DNA of 64,000 nt from Microbacterium fluvii (GCF_025515205.1 NZ_JAOPFX010000001.1:992001-1056000); one strand, 5' to 3'. Positions 1 to 8,685 are shown, counted from the first letter of the stretch. Notes: a model not told the origin generated them from the letters alone. Translations and numbers: made by a program.

Positions 1-1162
1 CGCCGCCCGAGATGGCGATGTCGACGCCCTCCAGGCCCTCTTCGGACTGCGAGACCGTGACCGACCCGTCGCGGATCTCGAGGGCCTGCTCGGCGTGGAT
101 GCCGTCATCGCCGGCGGCGACGGTGATCGTGCTCCCGCCGATGCCGATCGACCCGTCGGAGTGCAGCGCGTCGTCGGCCGCGTCGACCGAGAGCGTGCCG
201 CCCTCCACGACGATGACGACGCCGGCCGACACGCCCTTGGGCGACTCGTCGGTGCCGACCTCGGCATCTGCGCCGGAGCCCGCGGTCACGTCGATCGTGC
301 CCCCGGTGATCACGACGTCGGTCGCGGCGGCGAACCCGTCGTCGCCGGCGTCGATCGTGACGGTGCCGTCTTCGACCACGATGTAGCCGCGGGTGGTGTC
401 CTCGTCCTGGTCGCTCTTGAGGCCGTCGCCTGCGGCGGTGACCGACACGGTGCCGCCCTCGATCACGAGGGAGTCCTTGCCTCGGAGCCCGTCGTCGGCC
501 GCATCGACCGTGATCGTGCCCGAGAGGATCGCCAGGTCGTCGGTCGAGGTGATGCCGTCGTTGCCGTTGCCGGTGACCTCCAGCGACCCGCTGCCGGTGA
601 TGGTCAGGTCGGCGTCGGAGTAGATCGCGGCGTTGGCGTCGGCCGAGTCGTCGTACGACGCGGCATCCGACACGGAGTTGGTCGAGCCCTCGGCGAGCGA
701 GATCACCACGTCGTCGGCGGCGACCACCTCGATGGCGGCACCGGAGGCGTTGTCGACCTCGGCGTCGTCGAGGATGAGCACGACCAGTGCATCGTCGGGG
801 GCGTCGACCACGATCTGGCCGGCGAGGGTGCCGGTCACCCGGTAGACCCCGGCGGCGGTGATCGTCACGGTCGATCCGTCGACGCTCACGCCGTCGGCCG
901 AGGTCGTGGCCGTCGATCCGCTCAGTGTGATGTCCTGCGCATCGCTCTCGGACCACTCGTCGTCTCGCACGACACTCGAGTCCTCGTTGGCGGCCAGCAC
1001 CGCCTCGGCGGTCAGGTCGGAGTCGACGACAGCGGCGGTCTGGGTCGAGCTGTCGGAGCCCGACGACGAGCCGGTGGAGGCCGAGTCGACGGCGCAGCCG
1101 GCCAGGACGACGGCGGCGAGGGTCAGAGGGACGGCGGACAGGATCAGGCGGCGGTTGCGCAT
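1..1162 (-). CDS. Carbohydrate-binding domain (DUF4353) lipoprotein, 3' end outside window
   Basis: About 387 residues are visible; the reading frame stays open to the window edge, so the C-terminus is missing. The start ATG at 1162 follows a GAGGAGG ribosome site. The N-terminus is a lipoprotein signal with lipobox LAGC (Cys about residue 23), followed by a Ser/Thr-rich linker. The rest is built of repeating Asp/Gly-rich units such as GTVTIDAGDDG and GSLEVTGNGNDG, typical of DUF4353 carbohydrate-binding proteins predicted to form a beta-helix. It is therefore probably a surface-anchored glycan-binding protein. It overlaps the VTC gene upstream by 19 bp and is the last visible gene of a five-gene minus-strand operon; in related clusters a CotH-like kinase gene often sits nearby and could lie outside the window. 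Family assignment is by motif recognition only. Confidence 0.8.
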   Translation of the reverse strand, partial: MRNRRLILSAVPLTLAAVVLAGCAVDSASTGSSSGSDSSTQTAAVVDSDLTAEAVLAANEDSSVVRDDEWSESDAQDITLSGSTATTSADGVSVDGSTVTITAAGVYRVTGTLAGQIVVDAPDDALVVLILDDAEVDNASGAAIEVVAADDVVISLAEGSTNSVSDAASYDDSADANAAIYSDADLTITGSGSLEVTGNGNDGITSTDDLAILSGTITVDAADDGLRGKDSLVIEGGTVSVTAAGDGLKSDQDEDTTRGYIVVEDGTVTIDAGDDGFAAATDVVITGGTIDVTAGSGADAEVGTDESPKGVSAGVVIVVEGGTLSVDAADDALHSDGSIGIGGSTITVAAGDDGIHAEQALEIRDGSVTVSQSEEGLEGVDIAISGG

Positions 1163-1947
1163 GACTCCTCCTCAAGGGTCAGGGGGCGGGCGTCGTGGAA
1201 CGAGGTGCGCAGCAGGCGCGCCCATTTGTTGTGGGGGAGGCCCGGATGCAGGGCCGCCATGCCGGTGGCGTACTTGCTCACCGATGCGGGCCGGTGACCG
1301 CAGCGCCACAGCATCCGATCGATGCGCGAGGCGGATGCCGGCGACTTGGTCTCGACGATCGCGAGGTGCGGCAGCTCGAACCCGCTGCCGTCGATGTCGA
1401 TCCACTGCAGATCGGTATCGATCGTCGCCCTGCCGGTGCCGTCGGCGGCCAGCAGCGTGGCGCGGCGGTAGCGGGTCGTGAGCGTCGGCAGCAGGTCGTC
1501 GGCGCGGTCGGCGGCCACGCCGATCGTGTCGAACGCGGCGGCGACCTCGTCGCGGGCGTCGTCGGTGAGCACGTCGACCAGCTCGGGGTCGTATTCGGTG
1601 CGCTCTTTGACCGTCGTGCCTCGGGCGCCCTTGGTCTTGATCTCGAGGAACGAGGTGCCCACGTCGAGGTAACTGCGGGTGCGCAGCTTGAACCGGCGGC
1701 GCCGAGGCTGGGCGGCCATGCGGTAGCTCAGCAGGTCGGGGGTGTCGAAATAGACCGAGGCGTAGCCGAATCGGCGGGCACCGTCGATCTCGAGCACGCG
1801 AGCCGGCTCGTCGATCGCGCCGAGGATGGCGTCGAGCTCACCGCGCGGCACGAGGTACTTTCGGTCGACCCGGGTGAGCAGGCCCGCCTCGCTGACGAGC
1901 TCGTCGAGTGCGACGGGGGCGAAGCGCTCGAGGGCATCGGCGGTCAT
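1144..1947 (-). CDS. VTC-domain protein (polyphosphate polymerase-like)
   Basis: 267 aa. Shows the basic tunnel residues of the VTC/polyphosphate polymerase fold: RKYLV (K30), FKLRTRSY (K87 and following Arg), FLEIKTKG (E102, K104), then KERTEYD and ATIDTDLQW. Yeast VTC4 makes polyphosphate with this domain; the bacterial versions are less well defined and may act on polyphosphate or another polyanion. No membrane segment is seen. The start overlaps the stop of the DUF4956 gene by 4 bp, so the two are translationally coupled, and VTC plus DUF4956 is a common bacterial pair. The domain call is firm; the substrate is inference. Confidence 0.87.
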   Translation of the reverse strand: MTADALERFAPVALDELVSEAGLLTRVDRKYLVPRGELDAILGAIDEPARVLEIDGARRFGYASVYFDTPDLLSYRMAAQPRRRRFKLRTRSYLDVGTSFLEIKTKGARGTTVKERTEYDPELVDVLTDDARDEVAAAFDTIGVAADRADDLLPTLTTRYRRATLLAADGTGRATIDTDLQWIDIDGSGFELPHLAIVETKSPASASRIDRMLWRCGHRPASVSKYATGMAALHPGLPHNKWARLLRTSFHDARPLTLEEESCATAA

Positions 1948-2528
1948 CGCACGGCTCCTTCGGTGACGGCGCGGCGAGCGCCGACGCCGACCTTGTAGCG
2001 CACGTCGACGAGGGTGGTGTCGTTGACGAGGTCGATCTCCTGCACCGAGGCCGAGGTGACTTCCGCCCCCAGCCGCGCCTCGAGCTCGTCGCGCAGCTCC
2101 TGCTCATCGCTGATGGCGCGATCGACGCGGATGATCTGGTGGCGGCTGCGGGCCAGCAGCGCCGGGTGATCGGCGGCCCACATGGCCACGAGGATCAGCG
2201 CGATGAGGGCGACCGGCCACAGGTCGGTCTGCGGGAGCCCGCTGATCAGGCCCATCGCGAGCGCCGCGAAGTAGTAGGCGACCTCGCGCTGCGAGATCTC
2301 GGACGAGCGCAGGCGGATGATCGACAGCACACCGAACAGGCCCAGGCCCAGCCCCATCGCGACTTCGGCCGTGCCGAGGACCGTCGCCACCGACAGCACG
2401 CCGACGTTGACGCCGATGAAGGCGACCACGAGGTCGCGGCGGTGGTGCCGGCGGTAGTACAGGCCGAAGCTCAGCAGCAGGATCGCCGCCAGGTCGATCC
2501 CGATGAGGATGAGGGCGTTGATGGTCAT
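1944..2528 (-). CDS. DUF4956 membrane protein
   Basis: 194 aa. Three to four hydrophobic segments occupy the first 120 residues (INALILIGIDLAAILLLSFG, then two more around GVLSVATVLGTAEVAMGLG and YYFAALAMGLISGLP), followed by a soluble C-terminal part with an RSRHQIIRVDR stretch. The central GLGLFGVLSIIRLRSSEI motif is characteristic of DUF4956. The family is found next to VTC-domain proteins and may be its membrane partner, but no biochemical role is established. It is coupled by 4-bp overlaps to the VTC gene and to the glycosyltransferase gene. Confidence 0.85.
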   Translation of the reverse strand: MTINALILIGIDLAAILLLSFGLYYRRHHRRDLVVAFIGVNVGVLSVATVLGTAEVAMGLGLGLFGVLSIIRLRSSEISQREVAYYFAALAMGLISGLPQTDLWPVALIALILVAMWAADHPALLARSRHQIIRVDRAISDEQELRDELEARLGAEVTSASVQEIDLVNDTTLVDVRYKVGVGARRAVTEGAVR

Positions 2529-3661
2529 GGTGTCGTTCTCCCGATGTTCACGATGTGTTCACCCATTCGAACGTCGCCCCCTATGCGCTTGCTATGACGC
2601 GTCTTGTCCGCACTTACGAGTTCTGCGGCTGCGCCCTCGGCGCCGAACACGAAGCCGCGCTGCACGCCGTAGCTGATGACGAACAGCACGATCTCGGTCG
2701 TGATCTTGGCCAGGAGCAGGGGCACTCCGGCATCGGTGAGGAACGCCATCCACGCGATGTTGGAGGCCAGCAGCGCCAGCGCGAGCACGCCGTATCGCAG
2801 AGCCTGCACGCCGATGCGCCCGCCGCGGGCGAAGACGACCCGGCGGTTCACGGTGAAGTTGACGCCGGCGCTGAGCACCCGCGCGGCGATGATCGAGGGG
2901 ATGAGCCACCCGGTCAGCGCGTTGAACGCGAGGAGGGCCACCGTGTCGACGAAGAACGCCAGCAGCGACGACCCCGCGAACAGCAGGATCGGCAGCATCA
3001 CCCGCAGCGAGTCGACGATCGGCCGGAAGTGGCTCGAGGCGTTCTGCTCGAGGTAGACCGTCGTGATCGGCACTTCGCGCAGGGCGAAGCCCGCCCTGGG
3101 CGCCCGCAGCAGCATGGTCAGCTCGTACTCGAACCGATCGCCCGGCAGCTGCCGGAGCCAGTCGAGCATCGTCGCCGGGACGCCGCGCAGACCCGTCTGC
3201 GTATCGGAGACGGCGGTGCCCGAGGCGGCGCGGAAGAGCCACCTGGTCACCGTGTTGCCGAAGCGGCTGCGGGCAGGCACGTCGTCGCCGGTGAAGACGC
3301 GCACACCGAGCACGAGCGCGGGCCGCTCGGCCGCGGCGTCGCGCCGCAGTTCGTCGGCGACGCGCACGATGTCGGGCACGGTGTGCTGCCCGTCGGCGTC
3401 GGCGGTCACGACGTCTTCGCCCGGCCACGCCGTGGCGATGTGGGCGAACCCGGTCTTCAGGGCCGCGCCCTTGCCGCGGTTGCTCTCGTGCGTGAGCACG
3501 ACCGCCCCGGCGGCGACGGCGTCGTCGAAGACGGGGCGATAGCGGATGCCGCTGCCGTCGTCGACGACGAGCACCTGCGCTTCGGGGTCGGCCTCGCCGA
3601 TCGCAGCGACGAGGTGGGGAAGCACGGCGGAAGGCTCGTAGGCCGGAATCAGCACGATCAT
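2525..3661 (-). CDS. Fused GT2 glycosyltransferase and GtrA-like membrane domain
   Basis: 378 aa. Residues 1 to about 220 are a family 2 glycosyltransferase: LIPAYEPS nucleotide-binding start, VVDDGSG and the metal-binding TADADGQH. From about residue 225 there are four membrane helices of GtrA type, beginning LLFAGSSLLAFFVDTVALLA and including ARVLSAGVNFTVNRRVVF. Such fusions resemble polyprenol-phosphate sugar synthases with a flippase-like partner and act at the cytoplasmic membrane; the sugar is unknown. It sits between the DUF4956 and phosphodiester glycosidase genes (4-bp overlap and 4-nt gap), which suggests an envelope glycan role for the operon. Confidence 0.88.
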   Translation of the reverse strand: MIVLIPAYEPSAVLPHLVAAIGEADPEAQVLVVDDGSGIRYRPVFDDAVAAGAVVLTHESNRGKGAALKTGFAHIATAWPGEDVVTADADGQHTVPDIVRVADELRRDAAAERPALVLGVRVFTGDDVPARSRFGNTVTRWLFRAASGTAVSDTQTGLRGVPATMLDWLRQLPGDRFEYELTMLLRAPRAGFALREVPITTVYLEQNASSHFRPIVDSLRVMLPILLFAGSSLLAFFVDTVALLAFNALTGWLIPSIIAARVLSAGVNFTVNRRVVFARGGRIGVQALRYGVLALALLASNIAWMAFLTDAGVPLLLAKITTEIVLFVISYGVQRGFVFGAEGAAAELVSADKTRHSKRIGGDVRMGEHIVNIGRTTP

Positions 3662-3665
3662 GGCG

Positions 3666-4574
3666 TCACCCCGCGATGTAGAGGATGTCGCTGGTGCCGC
3701 GCTCGCCGCCGTTGGAGGGCTGGTTGACCACCTCGCCGTCGTAGTACATCGTCGACGAGCCGCCGCCGTCGAGGTTGTAGGCGGTCGTGGCGCCCAGGCT
3801 CACCATGATCTCGGCGAGCTCGGTCATCGTGACGCCCCGGCTGTAGCCGGTGTCGCGGCCGTCGACCACGACGAACACGAGGTGGTTCTCGTCGATCACC
3901 CCGACCGCGGTGCGGGGCTGCTCGCCCTGGATCGAGTGATTGCCGAAGTTCGTGTCGACCTCGACGTCGTCGATGCCGGCGACCACCTCGCCGTCTTCGA
4001 CGAGGGCCGGGCCGAAGCTCAGCGTGTTCCAGGCGCCGTCGGCGAGCATCTCGTCGGCCGTCGTGGTCGTCTCGTCGTACACCTCGACGGTGCCGTCGGT
4101 GTAGAAGACGAGACCCTCTCTGGCCGGCTCGTCGCGGTAGACGACGCCGTTGCGGATGACGATGCCTGTGTCGCGGAATCCGTAGTAGTCGCCGTTGATC
4201 GCGAAGAGCGCATCGTTGGCCTCCGCCATCGCGCTCGTGGTCTCGGTGATGTTCTCGCCGAACTGGTCTTTCGCGAAGGCGGAGCGCAGGTCGGTGGCCT
4301 CCCCGAGGGTGACCTCGGCCACGTAGTAGGTGACCTGGTCGTCGCCGGAGCCGGTGACCACGGTCGAGACATCGACGGAGGTCTCGGCATCCGTCTCGGT
4401 GTCGTCGGTGGCGACGGAGGAGTTGGCCGCCTCGTAAGCGGTGGTGTCGGCGATCTCGACATGCTCGACGAGAAACCGGTCGACGGCCCACGCCGTGCCG
4501 CCGCCTGCGGCGAGCAGCACGACGAGGCCGCCGGCGATGAGCGCGGTGCGGAGGCGTCTGCGGGGCTTGTGCAT
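3666..4574 (-). CDS. Phosphodiester glycosidase family protein (NAGPA-like), exported
   Basis: 302 aa. An N-terminal membrane anchor or signal segment (about residues 8-30, ALIAGGLVVLLAAGG) is followed by a variable linker and then the NAGPA domain, with motifs FAINGDYYGFRDTG, PRTAVGVIDENHLVFVVVDG and the hallmark AYNLDGGGSSTMYYDG near the C-terminus. The family cleaves sugar phosphodiesters on exopolysaccharides or teichoic acid-type polymers. The start follows an AAAGGGGA ribosome site. It is the first gene of the minus-strand operon. Substrate unknown. Confidence 0.87.
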   Translation of the reverse strand: MHKPRRRLRTALIAGGLVVLLAAGGGTAWAVDRFLVEHVEIADTTAYEAANSSVATDDTETDAETSVDVSTVVTGSGDDQVTYYVAEVTLGEATDLRSAFAKDQFGENITETTSAMAEANDALFAINGDYYGFRDTGIVIRNGVVYRDEPAREGLVFYTDGTVEVYDETTTTADEMLADGAWNTLSFGPALVEDGEVVAGIDDVEVDTNFGNHSIQGEQPRTAVGVIDENHLVFVVVDGRDTGYSRGVTMTELAEIMVSLGATTAYNLDGGGSSTMYYDGEVVNQPSNGGERGTSDILYIAG

Positions 4575-4643
4575 TCCCCTTTGCTACGCGCCCCGGCGAT
4601 GTGCGCCGTTGCCGCGCGCTATGCGCGGGCTTTCAGTCGCGGT

Positions 4644-4991
4644 TCAGTTCGCGGCTTCGTAGGCCTCAATGACCGATGCCGGCACCCGGCCCCGCTCCGA
4701 GACCTGGTACCCGTTCTTCTTGGCCCATTCGCGGATGGGGCCGTAGTCCTGCTGGCCGGTGCGGCGACGCTTGGCCGACGGGGCGGCGGTCGCCCGCGCG
4801 CCCGACGAGACCCGGCGGCCGGCCGTGACGTACGGCGCCAGCGCAGCGCGCAGTTCGCCCGCGCGCTGGTCGGTCAGATCGATCTCGTAGGCGATGCCGT
4901 CGAGTGAGAACAGCACCGTCTCGCCGTCGCCGACTTCGAGGAGGGTGCCGTCGATGTCGTCGACGAGCTGATGCACGATTCTGCGAGCCAT
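4644..4991 (-). CDS. lsr2: Lsr2 nucleoid-associated protein
   Basis: 115 aa, full length. Starts MARRIVHQLVDDIDG and has the N-terminal dimerisation domain, a flexible Ser/Ala/Arg linker (about residues 60-75), and the C-terminal DNA-binding part with IREWAKKNGYQVSERGRVP, whose RGR triplet inserts in the minor groove of AT-rich DNA. Lsr2 is the actinobacterial H-NS analogue that silences foreign, AT-richer DNA. This is of interest because the window contains an apparently acquired island at 16.7-22.8 kb. A TAGGGT box 6 nt before the ATG indicates leaderless expression. Confidence 0.96.
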   Translation of the reverse strand: MARRIVHQLVDDIDGTLLEVGDGETVLFSLDGIAYEIDLTDQRAGELRAALAPYVTAGRRVSSGARATAAPSAKRRRTGQQDYGPIREWAKKNGYQVSERGRVPASVIEAYEAAN

Positions 4992-4997
4992 GACTGC

Positions 4998-5003
4998 ACC
5001 CTA
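4998..5003 (-). promoter_or_regulatory. -10 box of lsr2 (leaderless)
   Basis: TAGGGT on the minus strand, 6 nt before the lsr2 ATG. It lies just beyond the stop of the neighbouring regulator gene. Confidence 0.6.
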
Positions 5004-5004
5004 C

Positions 5005-5856
5005 TCAAGGCAGGATGCCGACGCGACGAGCTTTCGCCACGGCGGCGTGGCGTGTCGAGGCGTCGAGCTTGGCCATCGCCGACTGCAGGTAGCTCTTGAC
5101 CGTGCCTTCTTTCAGGCCCAGCGTGAGGCCGATCTCGGCATTCGTCTCACCGAGGCCCGCGCGCGCGAGCACGTCGAGCTCGCGGGGGGCCAGGTGCACG
5201 TCCGTCACGAGGTCGGCTGCCGCAGGCGGCGACGAGAGCCCGGCCACTCGTGCCTCCAGCGCCGCCAGCCGCGATCGCAGTGCGGGGTCGTCGAGTTCCG
5301 CGCCGATGCTGCGCAGTTCGGCGTAGGTCTCGCGCAGTTCTTCGACGGCCGCCGCCGGAAGGGCGTCGGTGCGCGCGGGGATGAGGCTCATGCGCCGCGC
5401 CACCTCATCGCGCACGCGCAGTTCGGTGGCGAGTTCTTCGGCGACGGCGAGTGCCGGCTGCGCCACGACATCGCCGACCGGCGCGCGCCCGCGCGAGCCG
5501 CAGTACAGCACGGCGCGGGCCCTGCCTGAGACGACGACCGGCACCGCGAACAGCGTCGAGATGTGCTCGCCCAGCACGGCGCGGTCGTAGTCGTGGGTGA
5601 TGCTGCGCGACGAGCCGTAGTCCAGCGCCAGTCGTGCGCGCTTCTCGACGAGCGCCCGACCGCCCAGGCCCCGAGATGCCCGCACGACCAGACCCTCGAG
5701 CGTGCGGGTCTGCCCGCCGAAGATGGCACTCACGTGCACCGAGCCGTCGTGCTCGAGCCCGCCGAAGGCCACCGGAAAGCGCGTGCGCTTCGCGAGCGTC
5801 TCGACGGCGCTGGAGACCAGTTGAGCGTCGCTGACCGATTCGGCAAGGGGTGGCAC
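5005..5856 (-). CDS. LuxR-type transcriptional regulator with N-terminal GAF-like region
   Basis: 283 aa. Residues about 15-155 resemble a GAF sensor domain, a short helical segment follows (PAAAVEELRETYAELRSIG), and the last 65 residues are a LuxR/NarL-type HTH (HLAPRELDVLARAGLGETNAEIG ... GTVKSYLQSAMAKLD). It lacks a receiver domain, so it is probably a one-component regulator. Regulators of this form lie near acetyl-CoA or fatty acid metabolism genes in actinobacteria. Here it is divergent from the DUF485/actP pair, which makes it the likely regulator of acetate uptake; that link is inference. GTG start. Confidence 0.85.
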   Translation of the reverse strand: MPPLAESVSDAQLVSSAVETLAKRTRFPVAFGGLEHDGSVHVSAIFGGQTRTLEGLVVRASRGLGGRALVEKRARLALDYGSSRSITHDYDRAVLGEHISTLFAVPVVVSGRARAVLYCGSRGRAPVGDVVAQPALAVAEELATELRVRDEVARRMSLIPARTDALPAAAVEELRETYAELRSIGAELDDPALRSRLAALEARVAGLSSPPAAADLVTDVHLAPRELDVLARAGLGETNAEIGLTLGLKEGTVKSYLQSAMAKLDASTRHAAVAKARRVGILP

Positions 5857-5961
5857 GCACTACCTACTTCCGGGGGTGACGGCCTCTTCGCCGCCTTTCG
5901 TAGCGTCGAGGATACCCCACAGGCGCACCGACGCGCCGGTGTCATGAGGCAAGGAGGCCAC

Positions 5962-6315
5962 ATGTCAGAGACCCCCACCGAAGCCGCGCCGCCCGGCGCG
6001 ATCGACTACATCGCGGTGGAGGAGTCGCCGCGGTTCGTCGAGCTGAAACGGCGTCAGCGCAGCTTCGTCTTCCCCTTCGCCGTCGCCTTCCTGGTCTGGT
6101 ACTTCGCGTTCGTGCTGCTGTCGTCGTTCGCCCCCGAGTTCATGGCGCAGCCCGTGTGGGGCGCCATCACGGTGGGGCTGCTGCTGGGTCTCGGCCAGTT
6201 CGTCACGACGTTCGCGATCACGATGGGCTACGTCTCGTATGCCAACCGCAAGCTCGACCCGATCGCCGAAGAGATCCGCCATGATCTCGAGAGCCGTGAG
6301 GGGAGCGCCGCGTGA
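5962..6315 (+). CDS. DUF485 membrane protein
   Basis: 117 aa with two membrane helices (FPFAVAFLVWYFAFVLLSSF and AITVGLLLGLGQFVTTFAIT) and the family signature of a charged ERKR-like stretch before the first helix (VELKRRQRSF). DUF485 proteins are encoded directly upstream of acetate permease ActP (YjcH-ActP). The ATG at 5962 was chosen over an in-frame ATG at 5944 because AAGGAGG lies at 5951-5957 with correct spacing. It ends in a 4-bp GTGA overlap with actP. Confidence 0.92.
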   Translation: MSETPTEAAPPGAIDYIAVEESPRFVELKRRQRSFVFPFAVAFLVWYFAFVLLSSFAPEFMAQPVWGAITVGLLLGLGQFVTTFAITMGYVSYANRKLDPIAEEIRHDLESREGSAA

Positions 6316-7925
6316 ACGACCTCTTCGCCTCGGTGAAGGCCGCCGTCGACACCGTCGAGAACAACCCCGTGCTCAACATCTCGATCTTCGGCGCCTTCGT
6401 GGCCGTGACCCTGTTCATCGTGATCCGGGCCAGTCGCAACAACAAGACCGCGGCCGACTACTACGCCGCCGGTCGGTCGTTCACCGGCCCCCAGAACGGC
6501 TTCGCGATCTCGGGGGACTACCTCTCCGCCGCCTCATTCCTGGGCATCTGCGGCGCGATCGCCGTCAACGGCTACGACGGGTTCCTCTATTCCATCGGCT
6601 TCCTCGTGGCGTGGCTGGTCGCCCTGCTGCTGGTGGCCGAGCTCATGCGCAACACCGGCAAGTTCACGATGGCCGACGTGCTCTCGTTCCGCCTGAAGGA
6701 GCGCCCCGTGCGCATGGCGGCCGCGATCACCACCCTGGCCGTGTGCTTCTTCTACCTGCTGGCCCAGATGGCCGGCGCCGGCGGCCTCGTCTCGCTGCTG
6801 CTGGGCATCACCGAGCAGGTGGGCCAGTCGATCGTCGTGGCGGTCGTGGGCGTGCTCATGATCGTCTATGTGCTCGTCGGCGGCATGAAGGGCACCACCT
6901 GGGTGCAGATCGTCAAGGCGTTCCTGCTCATCGGCGGCGCGCTGGTCATGACCATCTGGGTGCTGGCGATCAACGGTTTCAGCCTGAATACGCTGCTCGA
7001 GAGCGCCGTCGAGTCCGCCGGCACCGCCGACATCCTCGGCCCCGGCCTGCAGTACGGCCACAACCCGTGGGACTTCCTGTCGCTGGCCATCGCGCTGGTG
7101 CTCGGCACGGCGGGTCTTCCGCACGTGCTGATGCGCTTCTACACGGTGCCCACCGCCAAGGAGGCCCGCCGCTCCGTCGTGTGGGCGATCTGGCTGATCG
7201 GCCTGTTCTACCTGCTGACTCTCGTGCTCGGCTACGGCGCTGGTGCGCTCGTGGGGGCGGAGACGATCAAGGCGGCGCCCGGAGGGGTGAACTCGGCCGC
7301 GCCACTGCTGGCGCTCGAACTCGGCGGTCCGCTGCTGCTCGGCTTCATCTCGGCCGTCGCGTTCGCGACGATCCTCGCGGTCGTCGCCGGGCTCACCATC
7401 ACGGCGGCAGCCTCGTTCGCGCACGACATCTACGCGAACGTCGTGAAGAAGGGCGACGTGCCGCCCGACGGCGAGGTCAAGGTCGCCCGCCGCACGGTCA
7501 TCGTGATCGGCATCCTCGCGATCATCGGCGGCATCGGGGTGCAGGGGCAGAACGTCGCCTTCCTCGTGGCGCTGGCGTTCGCCGTGGCGGCATCGGCGAA
7601 CCTGCCGACGATCCTCTACTCGCTGTTCTGGCGTCGGTTCACGACGCGCGGTGCGGTGTGGAGCATGTACGGCGGCCTTGCCGCCGCGATCATCCTCATC
7701 GTGCTGTCGCCCGTGTTCTGGGGCACCGAGACGAGCGTCTTCAAGAACGTCGGCGTCGCGATCTGGCCGCTGAACAACCCCGGCATCGTCTCGATCCCGC
7801 TCGGGTTCCTGCTCGGCTGGCTCGGCTCCATCGTCGGTCCGTCGAAGGAGGACAAGCGCAAGGCCGCCGAGATGGAGGTGCGCTCGCTCACCGGCTTCGG
7901 CGCCGAGAAGGCCGTCAGCCACTGA
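6312..7925 (+). CDS. actP: Cation/acetate symporter (sodium:solute symporter family)
   Basis: 537 aa, GTG start in a GTGA overlap with the DUF485 gene. About 13 hydrophobic helices with SSS-family motifs: ADYYAAGRSFTGPQNGFAISGDYLSAASFLG near the N-terminus, GTAGLPHVLMRFYTVPTAKEARRS in the middle, and AVAASANLPTILYSLFWRRF. These match ActP-type acetate/glycolate permeases. It probably imports short monocarboxylates with sodium or protons. A strong hairpin terminator follows the stop by 6 nt. Confidence 0.93.
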   Translation: MNDLFASVKAAVDTVENNPVLNISIFGAFVAVTLFIVIRASRNNKTAADYYAAGRSFTGPQNGFAISGDYLSAASFLGICGAIAVNGYDGFLYSIGFLVAWLVALLLVAELMRNTGKFTMADVLSFRLKERPVRMAAAITTLAVCFFYLLAQMAGAGGLVSLLLGITEQVGQSIVVAVVGVLMIVYVLVGGMKGTTWVQIVKAFLLIGGALVMTIWVLAINGFSLNTLLESAVESAGTADILGPGLQYGHNPWDFLSLAIALVLGTAGLPHVLMRFYTVPTAKEARRSVVWAIWLIGLFYLLTLVLGYGAGALVGAETIKAAPGGVNSAAPLLALELGGPLLLGFISAVAFATILAVVAGLTITAAASFAHDIYANVVKKGDVPPDGEVKVARRTVIVIGILAIIGGIGVQGQNVAFLVALAFAVAASANLPTILYSLFWRRFTTRGAVWSMYGGLAAAIILIVLSPVFWGTETSVFKNVGVAIWPLNNPGIVSIPLGFLLGWLGSIVGPSKEDKRKAAEMEVRSLTGFGAEKAVSH

Positions 7926-7931
7926 GCCCAC

Positions 7932-7977
7932 GCACGACACGGCCCGGGTGGCTCCTCCCACCCGGGCCGTGTCGTGC
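7932..7977. terminator. Bidirectional hairpin terminator between convergent genes
   Basis: A perfect 20-bp stem (7932-7951 with 7958-7977) and a 6-nt loop lie between the convergent actP and Ogt-like genes. There is no clear T tract on either strand, but the position and the stem strength support shared termination. Confidence 0.8.
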
Positions 7978-7984
7978 AGGCGGC

Positions 7985-8515
7985 CTACTCGCCCGCCGCC
8001 TGTGCCTCGAGTTCGAGGTCGATCAGAAAGCGCTTGATCTCGGGGTGGCCGCCGTATTCGCCGATGCTGCCGTCTGCGCGCACGACCCGATGCACGGGAA
8101 CCACGATCGAGAACGGCGTCGTCGCGCACGCGGTGCCCACGGCGCGCGATGCTCGCGGGCTGCCGGCGTCGACCGCGACGTCGCCGTACGACGCGAGCTC
8201 GGCATAGGGGATGCGCTGCACGGCCCGCAGCGCGTCGAGAGTGAATCCGCGGACGAGGCGCCAGTCCAGCTCCAGGTCGAACTCGCGCCGACGGCCTGCG
8301 AAGTACTCGTCGAGCTGCTCCGTGGCATCGGTCGCGATGGTGTCGTCGGGGGTGATGAGCCCGCCGACCCGGTGCGACAGCACGCGCAGTTCGTCGTCGA
8401 GCGGAGTGCGCAGCGGGTGGAGCGTGACGATGCCTGAGTCGCCGGCCACGATCAGCACGTCGCCGATCGGCGAGGGGTGGAGGCGGAAGGCGAAGGGTGC
8501 GAAGGCGACGGCCAT
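7985..8515 (-). CDS. Ogt/MGMT-like protein lacking the acceptor cysteine
   Basis: 176 aa, same length as Ogt. It contains the N-terminal domain and the C-terminal DNA-binding/active-site domain with RIPYAELASYGDVA (HTH region) and PFSIVVPVHRVVRADGSIGEYGG. In active alkylguanine alkyltransferases the last motif is PCHR, and the Cys accepts the alkyl group. Here residue 141 is Val (codon GTG), so it cannot work by the known mechanism. It resembles alkyltransferase-like (ATL) proteins, which bind O6-alkylguanine and recruit excision repair, although ATLs are usually shorter. A Cys at residue 130 is not in the acceptor position. Function is inference. Confidence 0.85.
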   Translation of the reverse strand: MAVAFAPFAFRLHPSPIGDVLIVAGDSGIVTLHPLRTPLDDELRVLSHRVGGLITPDDTIATDATEQLDEYFAGRRREFDLELDWRLVRGFTLDALRAVQRIPYAELASYGDVAVDAGSPRASRAVGTACATTPFSIVVPVHRVVRADGSIGEYGGHPEIKRFLIDLELEAQAAGE

Positions 8516-8672
8516 GCCCCCATCTTGATGCCGCGCGCCGACGCTCGTGCGCGACGGGGCGCGATCGCGGGAGAAGTCGCGCGACGACGCCGCGGGGGAG
8601 GAGGTGTGCTGCGGCGTGTCGGCAATCCCGCGAAACCCGCGCGAGATGCCGGGAGGTCGCCCGACCCGCGCT

Positions 8673-8678
8673 TAGGGT
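8673..8678 (+). promoter_or_regulatory. -10 box of the helicase-like gene (leaderless)
   Basis: TAGGGT, 7 nt before the GTG at 8686; this supports that GTG as a leaderless start. The rest of 8516-8672 holds no feature I can support. Confidence 0.6.
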
Positions 8679-8685
8679 GAGGGCT

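Noticed and set aside
5944..5962. Earlier start of the DUF485 protein at 5944
   Set aside because: The AAGGAGG at 5951-5957 lies inside that extension and is correctly spaced only for the ATG at 5962.
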